From contig NC_089443.1 of assembly GCF_026210795.1 (NCBI RefSeq), forward strand, positions 2,480,001 to 2,544,000: a DNA stretch of 64,000 nt, read 5' to 3'. The position numbers were made by a program, and so were the translations under genes. A model generated the notes under the pieces. It saw nothing but the letters and a program-made list of their open reading frames with translations. It was not told the origin of the DNA and did no database searches. Below are positions 38,701-49,500 of this stretch, piece by piece. How positions within the stretch are numbered: position 1 is the first letter of the stretch; each line of letters starts with the position of its first letter. The DNA is from Rhizophagus irregularis (Eukaryota > Glomeromycota > Glomeromycetes > Glomerales > Glomeraceae).

Positions 38701-39620
38701 TATCGAAGTGATAATACTTTATTTCGATATCATATCGATATTAAATTGATATTGAAATGATATTGAAATGATATCGAAATGATATCGTTAAGATAAACTT
38801 AACGATATCGATTCTATATTGATTAAAAATGGTAAGTTTCTGTAAAGAAAGACGAAACGTTAGTTAACGTTCGTCAATAAATTTAATAAAAAAAAAATTT
38901 ATTTTTTTTTTCGAAGGTTTGCTTCACCTTCGATATAGGAGCCCGGAACTCAGTTTCGGCTTCCTTTATCTAAAAAAATAAGACGAAACGTTAGTTGACG
39001 TTCGTCAATAAATTTAATAAAAAAATATTTTTTTTTTCGAAGGTTTTACCTTCAAAGTAAAGTCCGGAGCTGTTTTTGGCGTTCAGGACCTATAAAATAT
39101 AAAAACGAACATTAATTAACGTTCGTTAAATAATAATAAAAAAAAAATCGAAGGTAAAGGTTTTACCTTCGAAATTAACGTCCGGAGCCTTACTTTGGCG
39201 TCCAGGACCTATAAAATGTAAAAACGAACGTAAATTAACGTTCGTAGGTATAAATAAAATAAAAAAAAATTCGGAGGTAAATTTTACCTTCGAAATAAAT
39301 GCCCGGAGCCGTTCTTTAGCGTCCAGAACCTAAAAAAAATAAAAAACGAACGTTAGAGACGTTTGTTAAACAAAAATATAAAAAAAAATTTTGAAGGTAA
39401 AGGTTTTACCTTCAAAATAAATGTCCGGAACTGTTCTTCGGCGTCCAGGACCTATAATCGAACGTTAGCAACATTCGTTAGATAACTTACAGTAATTAAA
39501 AAAAAATGTCCGGAGCCGTACTTTGGCTTCCAGGACTTAAAAATATGAAAAACGAACGTTAGTGGCGTTCGTTAAATAAAAAATTATTTTTTTAAAATAA
39601 ATTAAGATTCGGAGGTAAGC
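35800..39620 (-). repeat. Intron-like tandem array, reverse segment
   Basis: Tens of units of roughly 100-130 bp. Read on the minus strand, each has a GGTAAA-type start embedded in a stem (TTCGAAGGTAAA...TTTACCTTCGAA), a T-rich stretch, a second stem (GAACGTTAGTAACGTTC type), an oligo-T tract and TTTTTTTAGGTCC. Between units lies a short exon-like segment (GGACGCC...GGCTCCGGAC). 37000-37560 contains longer, differently spaced units with AACCTAAAGAAAATGAACGA. Two elements interrupt it (38433-38847, 39622-40323). No protein coding is supported; small frames are artefacts. Confidence 0.75.
38433..38847. repeat. 415-bp element made of ATATCATTTCG repeats
   Basis: Inverted ends CTTTACAGAAACTT. 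Almost the whole interior is GATATCATTTCGATATC and its variants in both orientations, giving many nested hairpins. It lies between two array units whose flanks (AACTGAAAAAA and AAAGACGAAACG) read on across it. TSD ambiguous (A-rich). Confidence 0.75.
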
Positions 39621-39621
39621 A

Positions 39622-40323
39622 TACACTCCCCGGTAAAAAGTATCTGACCACCCTAAAAATTAAAAAATCTTAAAAAATTCAGTTGGCCCAACAATAAATT
39701 TATATTTATTTTAAAAGTTTGAGACATGAGACACTTTTTAAAAGTGTTTTTTTAGCTTAATTATTAGTAAAAATTGGCGGACATTTTTAATTCTAAAAAT
39801 GGCAAAATTCTTAACTTTTTAACTAAAGCAGTTACGGCCAAATGAATTCCAGAAATCAATTCTTTGACTAAAAAATAGCTTATGTTTAAAAAATCAGAAA
39901 GATTGGACTGGTAGTTGCCGAAAAATCCACCACTGAAGATCATAATTTTTATATGTAAAAACGGTAAAATCACCATTTTTGCCAAATTTTAGTATAAAAA
40001 TTATGATCTTCAGTGGGGATTTTTCGGCAACTACCAGTCCAATCTTTCTGATTTTTTAAACATAAGCTATTTTTTAGTCAAAGAATTGATTTCTGGAATT
40101 CATTTGGCCGTAACTGCTCTAGTTAAAAAGTTAAGAATTTTGCCATTTTTAGAATTAAAAATGTCCGCCAATTTTTACTAATAATTAAGCTAAAAAAACA
40201 CTTTTAAAAAGTGTCTCATGTCTCAAACTTTTAAAATAAATATAAATTTATTGTTGGGCCAACTGAATTTTTTAAGATTTTTTAATTTTTAGGGTGGTCG
40301 GATACTTTTTACCGGGGAGTGTA
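39622..40323. repeat. 702-bp palindromic Tc1/mariner-type MITE
   Basis: Ends TACACTCCCCGGTAAAAAG inverted; the two 350-bp arms are almost exact reverse complements meeting near 39972. TA target: the neighbouring units read AGGTAAGCATACCTC without the element, and here AGGTAAGCA-TA...TA-CCTC, so the empty site is preserved in the same array. ACACTCCCCGGTAAAAAGTA resembles Tc1-family ends. Confidence 0.93.
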
Positions 40324-41060
40324 CCTCTGAATTCCAAAAATCATCAATAGGTTCCATCCGGAACCTATATAATATAATAAAAAAATTATTTTTTTTTTTG
40401 AAAATAAATTAAGATTCTGAGGTAAGCATACCTCCGAATTCCAAAAATCATCAATAGGTTCCATCCGGAACCTATATAATATAATAAAAATTATTTTTTT
40501 TTAAAAAATAAATTAAAGATTCAGAAGTTAATATACCTCTGAATTTCAAAATCATCGATAGGTTCCATCCGGAACCTATATAATATAAATAAAAAATTAT
40601 TATTTTTTTTTTAAATAAATTAAGATTCAGAGGTAAGCATACCTCCGAATTCCAATATCTTTGATAGGTTCCATCCGGAACCTATATAATATAAAAAATT
40701 ATTTTTTTTTAAAAAAAATAAATTAAGATTCGGAGGTAAGCATACCTCCGAATTCCAATATCTTTGATAGGTTCTATCCGGAACCTATATAATATAAAAA
40801 AAATTTTTTTTTAAAAAAAAAATTAATTAAGATTCGGAGGTAAGCATACCTCCGAATTCCAATATCTTTGATAGGTTCTATCCGGAACCTATATAATATA
40901 AAAAAAAAAAATTTTTTTTTTAAAAAAAATAAATTAAATTTCGGAGGTAAGCATACCTCCGAATTCCAACTAAAATCATCAATAGGTTCCATCCGGAACC
41001 TATATAATATAAAAAATTTTTTTTTCTCTAAAAATAATTAAAGTTTCAGAGGTGATATAC
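40324..41060 (-). repeat. Reverse array, GGAACCTATATAATATA subtype
   Basis: Seven units of about 95-120 bp with TTCGGAGGTAAGCATACCTCCGAA (a stem around GGTAAG-like words) and AGGTTCCATCCGGAACCT (a second stem), separated by TATAATATA and oligo-A/T. They match forward segment I in reverse orientation. The shadow frames reading EPI(D/K)D are repeat artefacts. 41061-41540 is a run of T-rich decayed units. Confidence 0.75.
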
Positions 41061-41539
41061 CTCCAAATTAAATTGACAATAGACTCTATTATGTTCTTGA
41101 CTTACAAACTGAACGTTAACTGACGTTTATTAAAAAAAATTTTTTTTTTTCAAAGAAAAAAAGGAATACGACTCCTTTTTTAGTTCTAATTTCCCTGCAT
41201 GTTGCAGATTATGTGCCGAATGTTGGACAAATTTGCCTTAAAGACTCCGAACCTTGCAAATAAATTTTTTTTTTTAAAAAAAAATTTCTCTGATAAGTTT
41301 CGAAGCTTAAAAAATAATAGAAATATTTTTTCTTTGGAATCTTTAACAGATTATTTCCTAAAAGGTGTTGTAGAAAAATTATTTCACAAAGTTTTTTTCT
41401 TTAGTAATAAGTGTTGTAGAAAAAATTATTTTTTTAAAGTCTTATAAAGTTTTTTTTTTTAAAGAGTATTGTAGAAAAAATCATTTAGGTATTAAATCAA
41501 GTTAGAGTTAATTAAAGTTTAAATATTAAATCAATGATG

Positions 41540-41815
41540 AAATTGCAGATCGAACTGATATTTTAATGAAAAAAAAGCAAAAATCTGCAAAATTGCAGAC
41601 TTCCGCATAAATTTCACATAAAAAAAAGCAGAAATCTGCAAAATCGCAGATTACCGCAGAAATTCATACATAAAAAATCGGAAACTTGCAAAATTGCAGA
41701 TTATTGCATAACTTTATAAAAAATAAAAAGCAGAAATCTGCAAAATCACAGACTTCCGCATAAATTCACAAAAAAAATGCGGAGATCTGCTAATTTTACA
41801 GATCTCTGCAGTTCT
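41540..41815. repeat. Right subterminal GCAGAAATCTGC repeats
   Basis: About five copies of GCAGAAATCTGCAAAAT(C/T)GCAGA at 50-60 bp spacing next to the right end of the 35393-41841 element. Mirror of the left block. Confidence 0.75.
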
Positions 41816-41841
41816 GCATCATCTTAAAAAATTTCCCGATG

Positions 41842-42180
41842 GTGCTGTCTTTCTGTATCATCTTTTCATATTGTCTTTCATATTATCTTTTCATATTATC
41901 TTTTGCAGCTTATAGTTACTCCTCCTAATTATTCCTATTGATGAACTTGATAAACTGGTTGCTAAGCCATATCGATCGACCCTCCTGATTGATCTATTAG
42001 TTCATCGTTAATCATTTAATAAACATTACATCATGTAGATCAATTCCTTCTCCTAAACATTTATCCTTTCTGGCTAATTATTTATCCGATCATATGACTT
42101 TCTACCATGTAATCTTCTATTCAATATATTATTTATCTATTCCATTAAGTTTGATACTCATAGTTACAACGTTTCTTTTT
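41842..42180. other. AT-rich flank, no gene seen
   Basis: TATCATCTTTTCATATT words continue the array of 35090-35392, then about 270 bp of unassigned sequence precede forward segment II. Confidence 0.4.
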
Positions 42181-43500
42181 TTTATTTTTGTAAGAAGTAG
42201 ATGAAAGCGATGAATCAGATTTTGTTAATAAGGTAAATGAAAGGGAGGAGGGAGTTTGTTTATTTCTAGAAATGTTAATTCATTTTTTTCTTTTTCTCAT
42301 AGGAATTGCCAGACAAAAGTTATAAACTGGACTTTTGAATAATAAGGTAAATGGGGGGCTTTCATTTTTTTTGTACTTTTAGAAACGTTTTTAATGTTTC
42401 TTTTTTTTCTTTTCTTATAGAAATTGCTGGATGAAATTTACAAACCGGACTTTAGATAATAAGGTAAATGGGACTTTCGTTTTTTTTGTATTTTTAGAAA
42501 TGTTTTTAACGTTTCTTTTTTTTTTTTCTTATAGGAATTGCCAGATGAAATTTACAAATCGGACTTTGGATAATAAGGTAAATAGGAGGGCTTTCATTTT
42601 TTTTGTATTTTTAGAAATGTTTTAACGTTTCTTTTTTTTTCTTTTCTTATAGAAATTGCCAGATAAAAATTACAAACCGGACTTTAGATAATAAGGTAAA
42701 TGGGGGGCTTTCATTTTTTTTTTGTATTTTAAGAAACATTTTTAACATTTCTTTTTCTTACTTTTTTTATTTATAGGAAGTGCCAGACAAAAATTATGAA
42801 ACGGTTTTAACATTTCTTTCTTTTGTAGGAAATCAACTTCGAATTTGGGATATCGGATCCCAATAAGTAAAGTTTTTTGAAACTTAACAAATTTTTTTAA
42901 AAAATTTTCTCTTTTTTTTATAGGTATCGATTCTCTTTCAGATCCTTCCTTGGATTTGGATTAGTAAGTTTTGAAAAGTTTTGTTTTGAAACTATTTTTT
43001 AAAAATATTTTTAAGATTTTTTTTTCTTTATTTTGTAGGAACTATCAGCTCCGATTCTGTACTTGGATTTTTGGATTTTTTGATAAGTAAATTTTAAAAC
43101 GAAATGATTCGTTTTGAAACTATTTTTTTAAAATATTTTTTTTAAAAAAATATTCAATAATTTTCTTTACTTTGTAGGTATAACACCAATCTTTGTTAAT
43201 AACCTGACTAGCCAAGTAACCTGAATACTGGACTTGGATTGGTAACAGTAAATTTCGAAAACTTTCGTTTTTGAAACTTTTTTTACTTTTATTTAATATT
43301 TAAAAAAATATTTATTTTTTTTCTTTATTTTTTAGGTTACTATCAGCTCTGATGTTAGACTTGGATTTAGATTGGTAATGGTAAGTTTCGAAAAGTTTCA
43401 TTTCAGAACACTTTTTAATATTTAAAAAATATTTAATTTTTTTCTTCATTTTGTAGGTCTATCGGTTCTGATCTTGACTTGAATTTGAATCGGTAAAGTT
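42180..43500 (+). repeat. Intron-like tandem array, forward segment II
   Basis: Regular units of about 118 bp at 42303, 42422, 42536, 42654 and 42777, each with TTATAGGAATTGCCAGATGAA, AACCGGACTTT, AATAAGGTAAATGGGGGG and AGAAACGTTTTTAACGTTTCT before a long T tract. Then come diverged units with TTTGTAGG...GGATTGGTAAGT to 43500. Each unit has a donor-like GGTAA and an acceptor-like TTATAG or TTGTAGG. Not coding. Confidence 0.75.
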
Positions 43501-43854
43501 TCAAAAGTATAAGAATATGACAATATTAGTAAATAACTAAATATATATGGAATTATTAAATAATGTAAATAATTTAGTAATTAGTATTTCTAATTTTTGT
43601 AATTTTAATGTAATTTTAAATAAAAATGCATTGTTATAAATTAATCGAAAAGTAATCAATCAGTACACTGACATTTAATCAAAAAGTTATCAATCGGTAT
43701 ACTGATATGCCAAATAGTGAATATCCTATTGGTAACTATTAATACTATACATGAAACCAAAATTGGTTAATTTTGACCTCTGAAATGGTCGAAATGGTCG
43801 AAATGATTTCGACTTGAGCCCCTCCAAAAGTCAAAATGGTCAAAATTATATCAT

Positions 43855-44990
43855 AGTCTTATGATTTTATAATAAACAATAATATTAAAATTCAAAGTTA
43901 ACGAACTCCGCATCCAGTGATTCGATTTTTATGATCTTTACACGGTTGGATTCAGCTCATCAAGAGGATTCCAATGATATGTATTTCATATTTGTAGCAT
44001 CAATATTGACGGAGTTATTCACGTTTAAAATTTGGTATTAAATAGTCTTATAATTTTTATAGTAAACAATAATTTTAAAATTCAAAGTTAACGATCTCCG
44101 CATCCAGTGATTCGATTTTTATGATCTTTATGCGGTTGGATTCAGCTCATCGAGAGGATTCCAATGATATGTATTTCATATTTGTAGCATCAATATTGAC
44201 GGAGTTATTCACGTTTAAAATTTGGTATTAAATAGTCTTATAATTTTTATAGTAAACAATAATTTTAAAATTCAAAGTTAACGAACTCCGCATCCAGTGA
44301 TTCGATTTTTATGATCTTTATGCGGTTGGATTCAGCTCATCGAGAGGATTCCAATGATATGTATTTCATATTTGTAGCATCAATATTGACGGAGTTATTC
44401 ACGTTTAAAATTTGGTATTAAATAGTCTTATAATTTTTATAGTAAACAATAATTTTAAAATTCAAAGTTAACGATCTCCGCATCCAGTGATTCGATTTTT
44501 ATGATCTTTATGCGGTTGGATTCAGCTCATCGAGAGGATTCCAATGATATGTATTTCATATTTGTAGCATCAATATTGACGGAGTTATTCACGTTTAAAA
44601 TTTGGTATTAAATAGTCTTATAATTTTTATAGTAAACAATAATTTTAAAATTCAAAGTTAACGAACTCCGCATCCAGTGATTCGATTTTTATGATCTTTA
44701 TGCGGTTGGATTCAGCTCATCGAGAGGATTCCAATGATATGTATTTCATATTTGTAGCATCAATATTGACGGAGTTATTCACGTTTAAAATTTGGTATTA
44801 AATAGTCTTATAATTTTTATAGTAAACAATAATTTTAAAATTCAAAGTTAACGATCTCCGCATCCAGTGATTCGATTTTTATGATCTTTATGCGGTTGGA
44901 TTCAGCTCATCGAGAGGATTCCAATGATATGTATTTCATATCTGTAGCATCAATATTGACGGAGTTATTCACGTTTAAAATTTATATTAA
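43855..44990. repeat. Six-copy 190-bp satellite
   Basis: ACGA(A/T)CTCCGCATCC recurs at 43901, 44091, 44281, 44471, 44661 and 44851, an exact 190-bp period with very few differences. The variable base alternates A,T,A,T,A,T, so the true unit is a 380-bp dimer. The array is bordered by loosely inverted GGTCGAAAT / ATTTCGACC runs (43780-43850 and 45005-45070) with a shared ATCATAGTC, suggesting it lies inside a TIR element of about 1.3 kb. Confidence 0.93.
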
Positions 44991-45119
44991 ATTATAATTA
45001 TAAAAATCACATGACTATGATGTAATTTCGACCATTTCGACTTTAATTTCGACTTTTGACCTTCCCAAGTCAAAATATTTCTACTTTTGGACTTTAATTT
45101 CGACTTCATATATAATATC

Positions 45120-46065
45120 TACAACTTTCCATATTTCTAATACTCTCTCTTGTCCTATTTCTTTAATCATAGTTTGAAGTATAATAAAACACACATCATG
45201 TTGGTCTTCAATAAATCCGTCTAATGCTTTATCAGGATTTTCCTTTAAGTAACAAAAATTATTTGTTTAATATATGTTGCTTTACACATATATATATACA
45301 ACTTATATAACATACCTGTTCACAACTTAATTCTTCATTATTAGGTTCAATCATAATCACATTAACAAAAAGATATTGAGATATTTCTGTTTTAATTGTA
45401 TTGCTAATGGGTGTTGTGGTGGATTGTTTGTATTCATGAAATTGATTCTACCGCTCCTCTTCTTTTAATCTTGAATCAATCCGATTAGCAAGTTCACATA
45501 AAGTACTTTTGGCTTTTAATTGTTATTTTATAATCCAATTATAGCCTTCAACTCTTGCAGTACTTTCAATGCCAGCTGTAAAGATTTTATAAAGATAAGC
45601 CCGAGCCTATGATTTAAACTTTTGATCCAAGGTATGTAAGAGATAATTTTTTGCCATTGGATAATCATTAAGTAATTTGTTCCATCTTTGCTTGAATAGT
45701 GATTCACATAGGCTATTACAACATTGATAAAACTGTTTAATAAAATCTTTCCATTTTTCACCTAATTTTGCTTTTAGATTTTTAGGTAAATTTTGTGCAA
45801 TATAAAATATACAGTGAGCAGAATATGTTTCAGGAAAGACAATTGGAATTGTTGCATCAAGTGCAGAATCTGCGTCAATAAACATAACAATTGGTGGTTA
45901 TTCCGTTACTCTTCTTATGCATTTGAGTATCCAAACATGCGTATCAAGTGTTTTATCACTTGCTAATACTTGACAAACAAGACGCATTTTATTTTTGTTA
46001 TCAATTACTATAAAGACATCCAATAAAAGTTGATATTGATTAGTTCGTGTTGTATTATTATTCCC
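45120..46065 (-). pseudogene. Mutator-type (MULE) transposase fragment
   Basis: Reads from about 46065 down to 45120. NQYQLLLDVFIVIDNKNKMR and DTHVWILKCIRRVTE are followed after a frame break by MFIDADSALDATIPIVFPET and HCIFYIAQNLPKNL. The D-rich and CxxH-type pattern is that of the MULE/FAR1 transposase domain (acid in the FIDAD block, then C...H). Further stops break the C-terminal part (45160-45530), and a probable intron lies near 45250-45325. The gene is cut upstream by the pyrimidine-rich array at 46057. Inactive. Confidence 0.72.
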
Positions 46066-46310
46066 TCTTTCTTTCACCTTCACCTTCCCTCTTTCTTTCA
46101 CCTTCCCCTTTCTTCTTTCTCTTACCTTCCCCTTCCCTCTTTCTTTTACCCTTCCCCTTCCCTCTTTTTTCTCTCGCCTTTCCCTTCCCTCTTTCTTTTA
46201 CCTTCACCTTCCCTCTTTCTCTCTCTTCTCCCCTTCCTCTTCCTCCGCCCTTCCCCCTTCCCTTTTTTCTCCCACTCCTTCCCTATTCCCTTCCCCCTTC
46301 CCGGAACCGT
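46057..46310. repeat. 250-bp CCTTCCCTCTTTCTTTCA pyrimidine array
   Basis: Imperfect tandem repeat of about 18-24 bp with nearly pure pyrimidine on this strand. It cuts off the 5' side of the MULE fragment. A purine-rich stretch of matching character is at 47780-47880. The PSLFLSPSP-type reading frames are artefacts. Such tracts may form triplex DNA. Confidence 0.85.
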
Positions 46311-46315
46311 CTTTC

Positions 46316-48715
46316 AGAAAAACAATGGTAAGTTTCGAAGCGAAACGCTTCAAAACTTTTTTAAATTTAAATTTTTTTTTTTAATTCTTTATTGTAAGGA
46401 AACGTTTTTAACGTTTCCTTTCTTTCTTTTTTGTAGGATTTTCGATGTTTTGACTTTGGGAAACGAACTGAAATTATGGTAAGTTTCGAAGCGTTTTGCT
46501 TCAAAACTTTAAATTTTTTTTATAGAATTTTTGATGGTTTGGCTTTGGGAAACGAGAAACCGAAGGGTAAGTTTTGAAGTGTTTCGCTTCAAAACTTTTT
46601 AATTTTTTTTTTTTAATTTTTGTAAGGAAACGTTTCTAAGTTTCCTTTTTTCTTTATGTAGGAACGCCGGACGTTTGGATGATGGAATCGAATCGAACCA
46701 GTAAGTTTCGCAACGTTGCGTTGCGAAACTTAATTTTATTAAATTTTTTTTAAGAAACGTTAGCTAACGTTTCTTCTTTTTTTTGTAGATACACTCTGGA
46801 TTCCTTCCGATCTTGGATTTCGGTTAGGTTTCAAAGTTTCGTTTTGAAACTTCAATTCTTTTTTTTTATTTTTAAAAGGAACGTTACTAAATACTAACGT
46901 TCTTTATTCTTTTTTGTAGGTTTCGGTATTTCGAAGGATGCGAAACGGCGAAATGGTAAGTTTCGTAACGAATATTTCGTTACGAAACTTTATTTTTATT
47001 TTTTTTGATTTTTAAAGGAACTTTCTAATGTTCTTTTTTTTTGTAGGTTCCGTGCTCCAATATTCTAAATCGATAAAATATGGTAAGTTTCTCAGCGTCT
47101 CGCTGCGAAACTTGATTTTATTTTGTTTTTTACTAAGAAACGTTCTAACGTTTCTTTTTTCTTTTATAGAAACGCCGGACGAAAGGTCTTTGGGTAATTA
47201 AAGAAAGAGGGAGAGATAATTCAATTTTTTTTGCATTTTAGAAACGTTCTTAATGTTTCTTTTTTTTTATTTTTTTGTAGGAATTGCCGGATGAATTTTT
47301 ACGAACCGGACTTGAAGGTATTTGGGAGAAAAAGTTTGAAGAGTTCTTTCTTTTTTGATTTTTTAGAAACGTTTTAACGTTTCTTTTTCTTTTTTTTGTA
47401 GGTCTGTGCTCCAATATTTCGAATCAGTAAAATATGGTAAGTTTCGAAGCGTTTCGCTTCGAAACTTTAAAAAAAAAAATTTTTTTTTTGATTATTTTTT
47501 GTAAGAAAACGTTTCTAACGTTTCTTTCTTCTTTTTGTAGAAACTCTGGACGAAATTACGAACCGGACTTTGTTTGTTGAAAGGTAATAGGGTAGAGGGG
47601 AGTTTAGTGCTTTTTTTAGTAACGTTTTAAACGTTACTTTTTTTTTCTTTTATTGTAGGAACGCCGGAACGAATTCACGAACCGGGCTTTGGGTGGAAGG
47701 TAATAAGGTAAAGGGAATTAGAGAAATTTCGTTATTTTGTTTATATTTATTAAAATTTTTTTCTTTTTTCTTTGTTTCTTTAAGGGAAAGGAGAAAACGA
47801 AAGAGAAAGTTGAGAACGAAAACGAAAGGTGAAGGAGAAGATGAAAGGGAAGGGTGAAACGAAAGGGAAAAGGGAAACATTTCGAAGGTATACTTCGAAA
47901 TATTTTTTTTATTTTTCAACGAAACGTATATTGATGTTTCATTTTTTTTATATTTTTTTAGGTTCAGCGGCTCATTGGACAAACCAGAATTCAATATTTT
48001 GAAGGTATACTTCAAAATATTTTTTTTTATTTTGATTTTTTTTAACGAAACGTATATTAACGTTTCATTTTTTTTTTATTTTTTAGGTTCAGCGGTCTTT
48101 GTACATATGGAATTCAACATTTCGAAAGGTATATATTTTGAAATGTTTCTTTAATTTGATTTTTTCAACGAAACGTTTATTAATATTTCGTTTTTTTTTT
48201 TTAGGTTCAACGGTCCTCGAATGTATGGAATTTAACATTTCGAAGGTATATACTTCGAAATGTTTCTTTATTTTGATTTTTTCAACGAAACGTTTATTAA
48301 TGTTTCGTTTTTTTATTTTTTAGGTTCAACGGTCCTTGAATGTATGGAATTTAACATTTCGAAGGTATATACTTCGAAATGTTTCTTTATTTTGATTTTT
48401 TCAACGAAACATTTATTAATATTTCGTTTTTTTATTTTTTAGGTTCAACGGTCCTTGAACGTATGGAATTTAACATTTTGAAGGTATATACTTCGAAATG
48501 TTTCTTTATTTTGATTTTGTCAACGAAACGTTTATTAATGTTTTGTTTTTTTATTTTTTAGGTTCAACGGTCCTTGAACGTATGGAATTTAACATTTCGA
48601 AGGTATATACTTCGAAATGTTTCTTTATTTTGATTTTTTTAACGAAACGTTTATTAACGCTTCATTTTTTTCTTTTTTTTAGGTTTACACCGGCTTCTAC
48701 TTTGGCACTGGACAT
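46316..48715 (+). repeat. Intron-like tandem array, forward segment III
   Basis: About 20 units. 46316-47700: GGTAAGTTTCG at the start of a 13-15 bp stem, a T-rich stretch, AAACGTT...AACGTTT as a second stem, an oligo-T tract, TTTTTGTAG, then a 30-45 bp segment (GAACGCCGGACGAA...GAACCGGACTTT). 48085-48715: five to six homogeneous 119-bp units with GGTTCAACGGTCC, CATTTCGAAG...CTTCGAAATG and CGAAACG...TTTCG. The four overlapping 60-residue frames there simply follow the repeat. No transcription unit can be shown from sequence alone. Confidence 0.8.
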
Positions 48716-48859
48716 TTGATACATAAATGAATTAGAGGTGCAGATTATCCATAGATTATCGTTAAATAATAATAATTGTACATTTATTAATAAATAAAAT
48801 TATAATAAATTATGTGAAATTATTAAAACAGTGTTTTAAATTGTCATGGCGTTTACACT

Positions 48860-49500
48860 AAATTGTTTAAAATTATTACTAAATTTCACTCAATTGTCCA
48901 AAATTTCACTAAATTGTCTCTGAAAATGTTGCATTTATACCGTTTACACTCAATTGTCCAAAATCAGTAAAACATTTTCACTCAATTGTCCGAAATTATC
49001 CTAAATTTCACTAAATTATCAAAAGTTTAGCTAACATTTACCGAAAAAATGCAAAATTTACCACAATTTGTATTACGTTTACATAACATTACTAAAAATT
49101 TGACTAAATTCACCACAATTTGCACTTCGTTTACATAACATTACTAAAAATTTGACTAAATTCACCACAATTTGCACTTCGTTTACATTACATTACTAAA
49201 AATTTGACTAAATTCACCACAATTTGCACTTCGTTTACATTACATTACTAAAAATTTGACTAAATTCACCACAATTTGCACTTCGTTTACATTAAATTAC
49301 TAGAAATTTGACTAAATTTACCACAATTTGCACTTCGTTTACATTACATTACTAAAAATTTGACTAAATTCACCACAATTTGCATTACGTTTACATAAAA
49401 TTACTAAAAATTTGACTAAATTCACCACAATTTGCATTACATTTACATAAATTTACTAAAAATTTAACAAAATTCACCACAATTTGCACTTTGTTTGCAT
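48860..49500. repeat. 52-bp satellite, left part
   Basis: ACTAAAAATTTGACTAAATT and CACCACAATTTGCACTTCG alternate with a 52-bp period (for example 49091, 49143, 49195, 49247). The first 150 bp are degenerate. The array resumes at 58045 after the 49501-58036 insertion. 48716-48860 is AT-rich with nothing seen. Confidence 0.9.

Larger units (their letters stand above)
35393..41841. mobile_element. 6.4-kb non-coding TIR element carrying a reverse array
   Basis: Inverted ends CATCGGGAAATTTTTTA (17 bp exact) face inwards at 35393 and 41841. Subterminal blocks on both sides are full of GCAGA/TCTGC palindromes. The flanks (GTGGCTGT and GTGCTGTC) may be an eroded 8-bp TSD. The interior is the intron-like array in reverse orientation (35800-39620, 40324-41060), two further MITE-like insertions and no transposase. 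I infer a large non-autonomous element. The superfamily is unknown. Confidence 0.7.

Noticed and set aside
46030-46482. Proline/serine/leucine-rich proteins at 46.0-46.5 kb
   Set aside because: Direct product of the pyrimidine tandem array in two frames; no start context or conserved domain.
48099-48719. Family of four 60-residue proteins (GSTVLECMEFNISKVYTSKC type)
   Set aside because: The frames just follow the 119-bp tandem unit, overlap each other, and run through the donor-like and acceptor-like motifs and stems; no independent sign of coding.
43855-49500. CRISPR-like array (regular 190-bp or 52-bp repeats)
   Set aside because: Units are directly abutting near-identical tandem copies without unique spacers, in a eukaryotic genome context; these are satellites.
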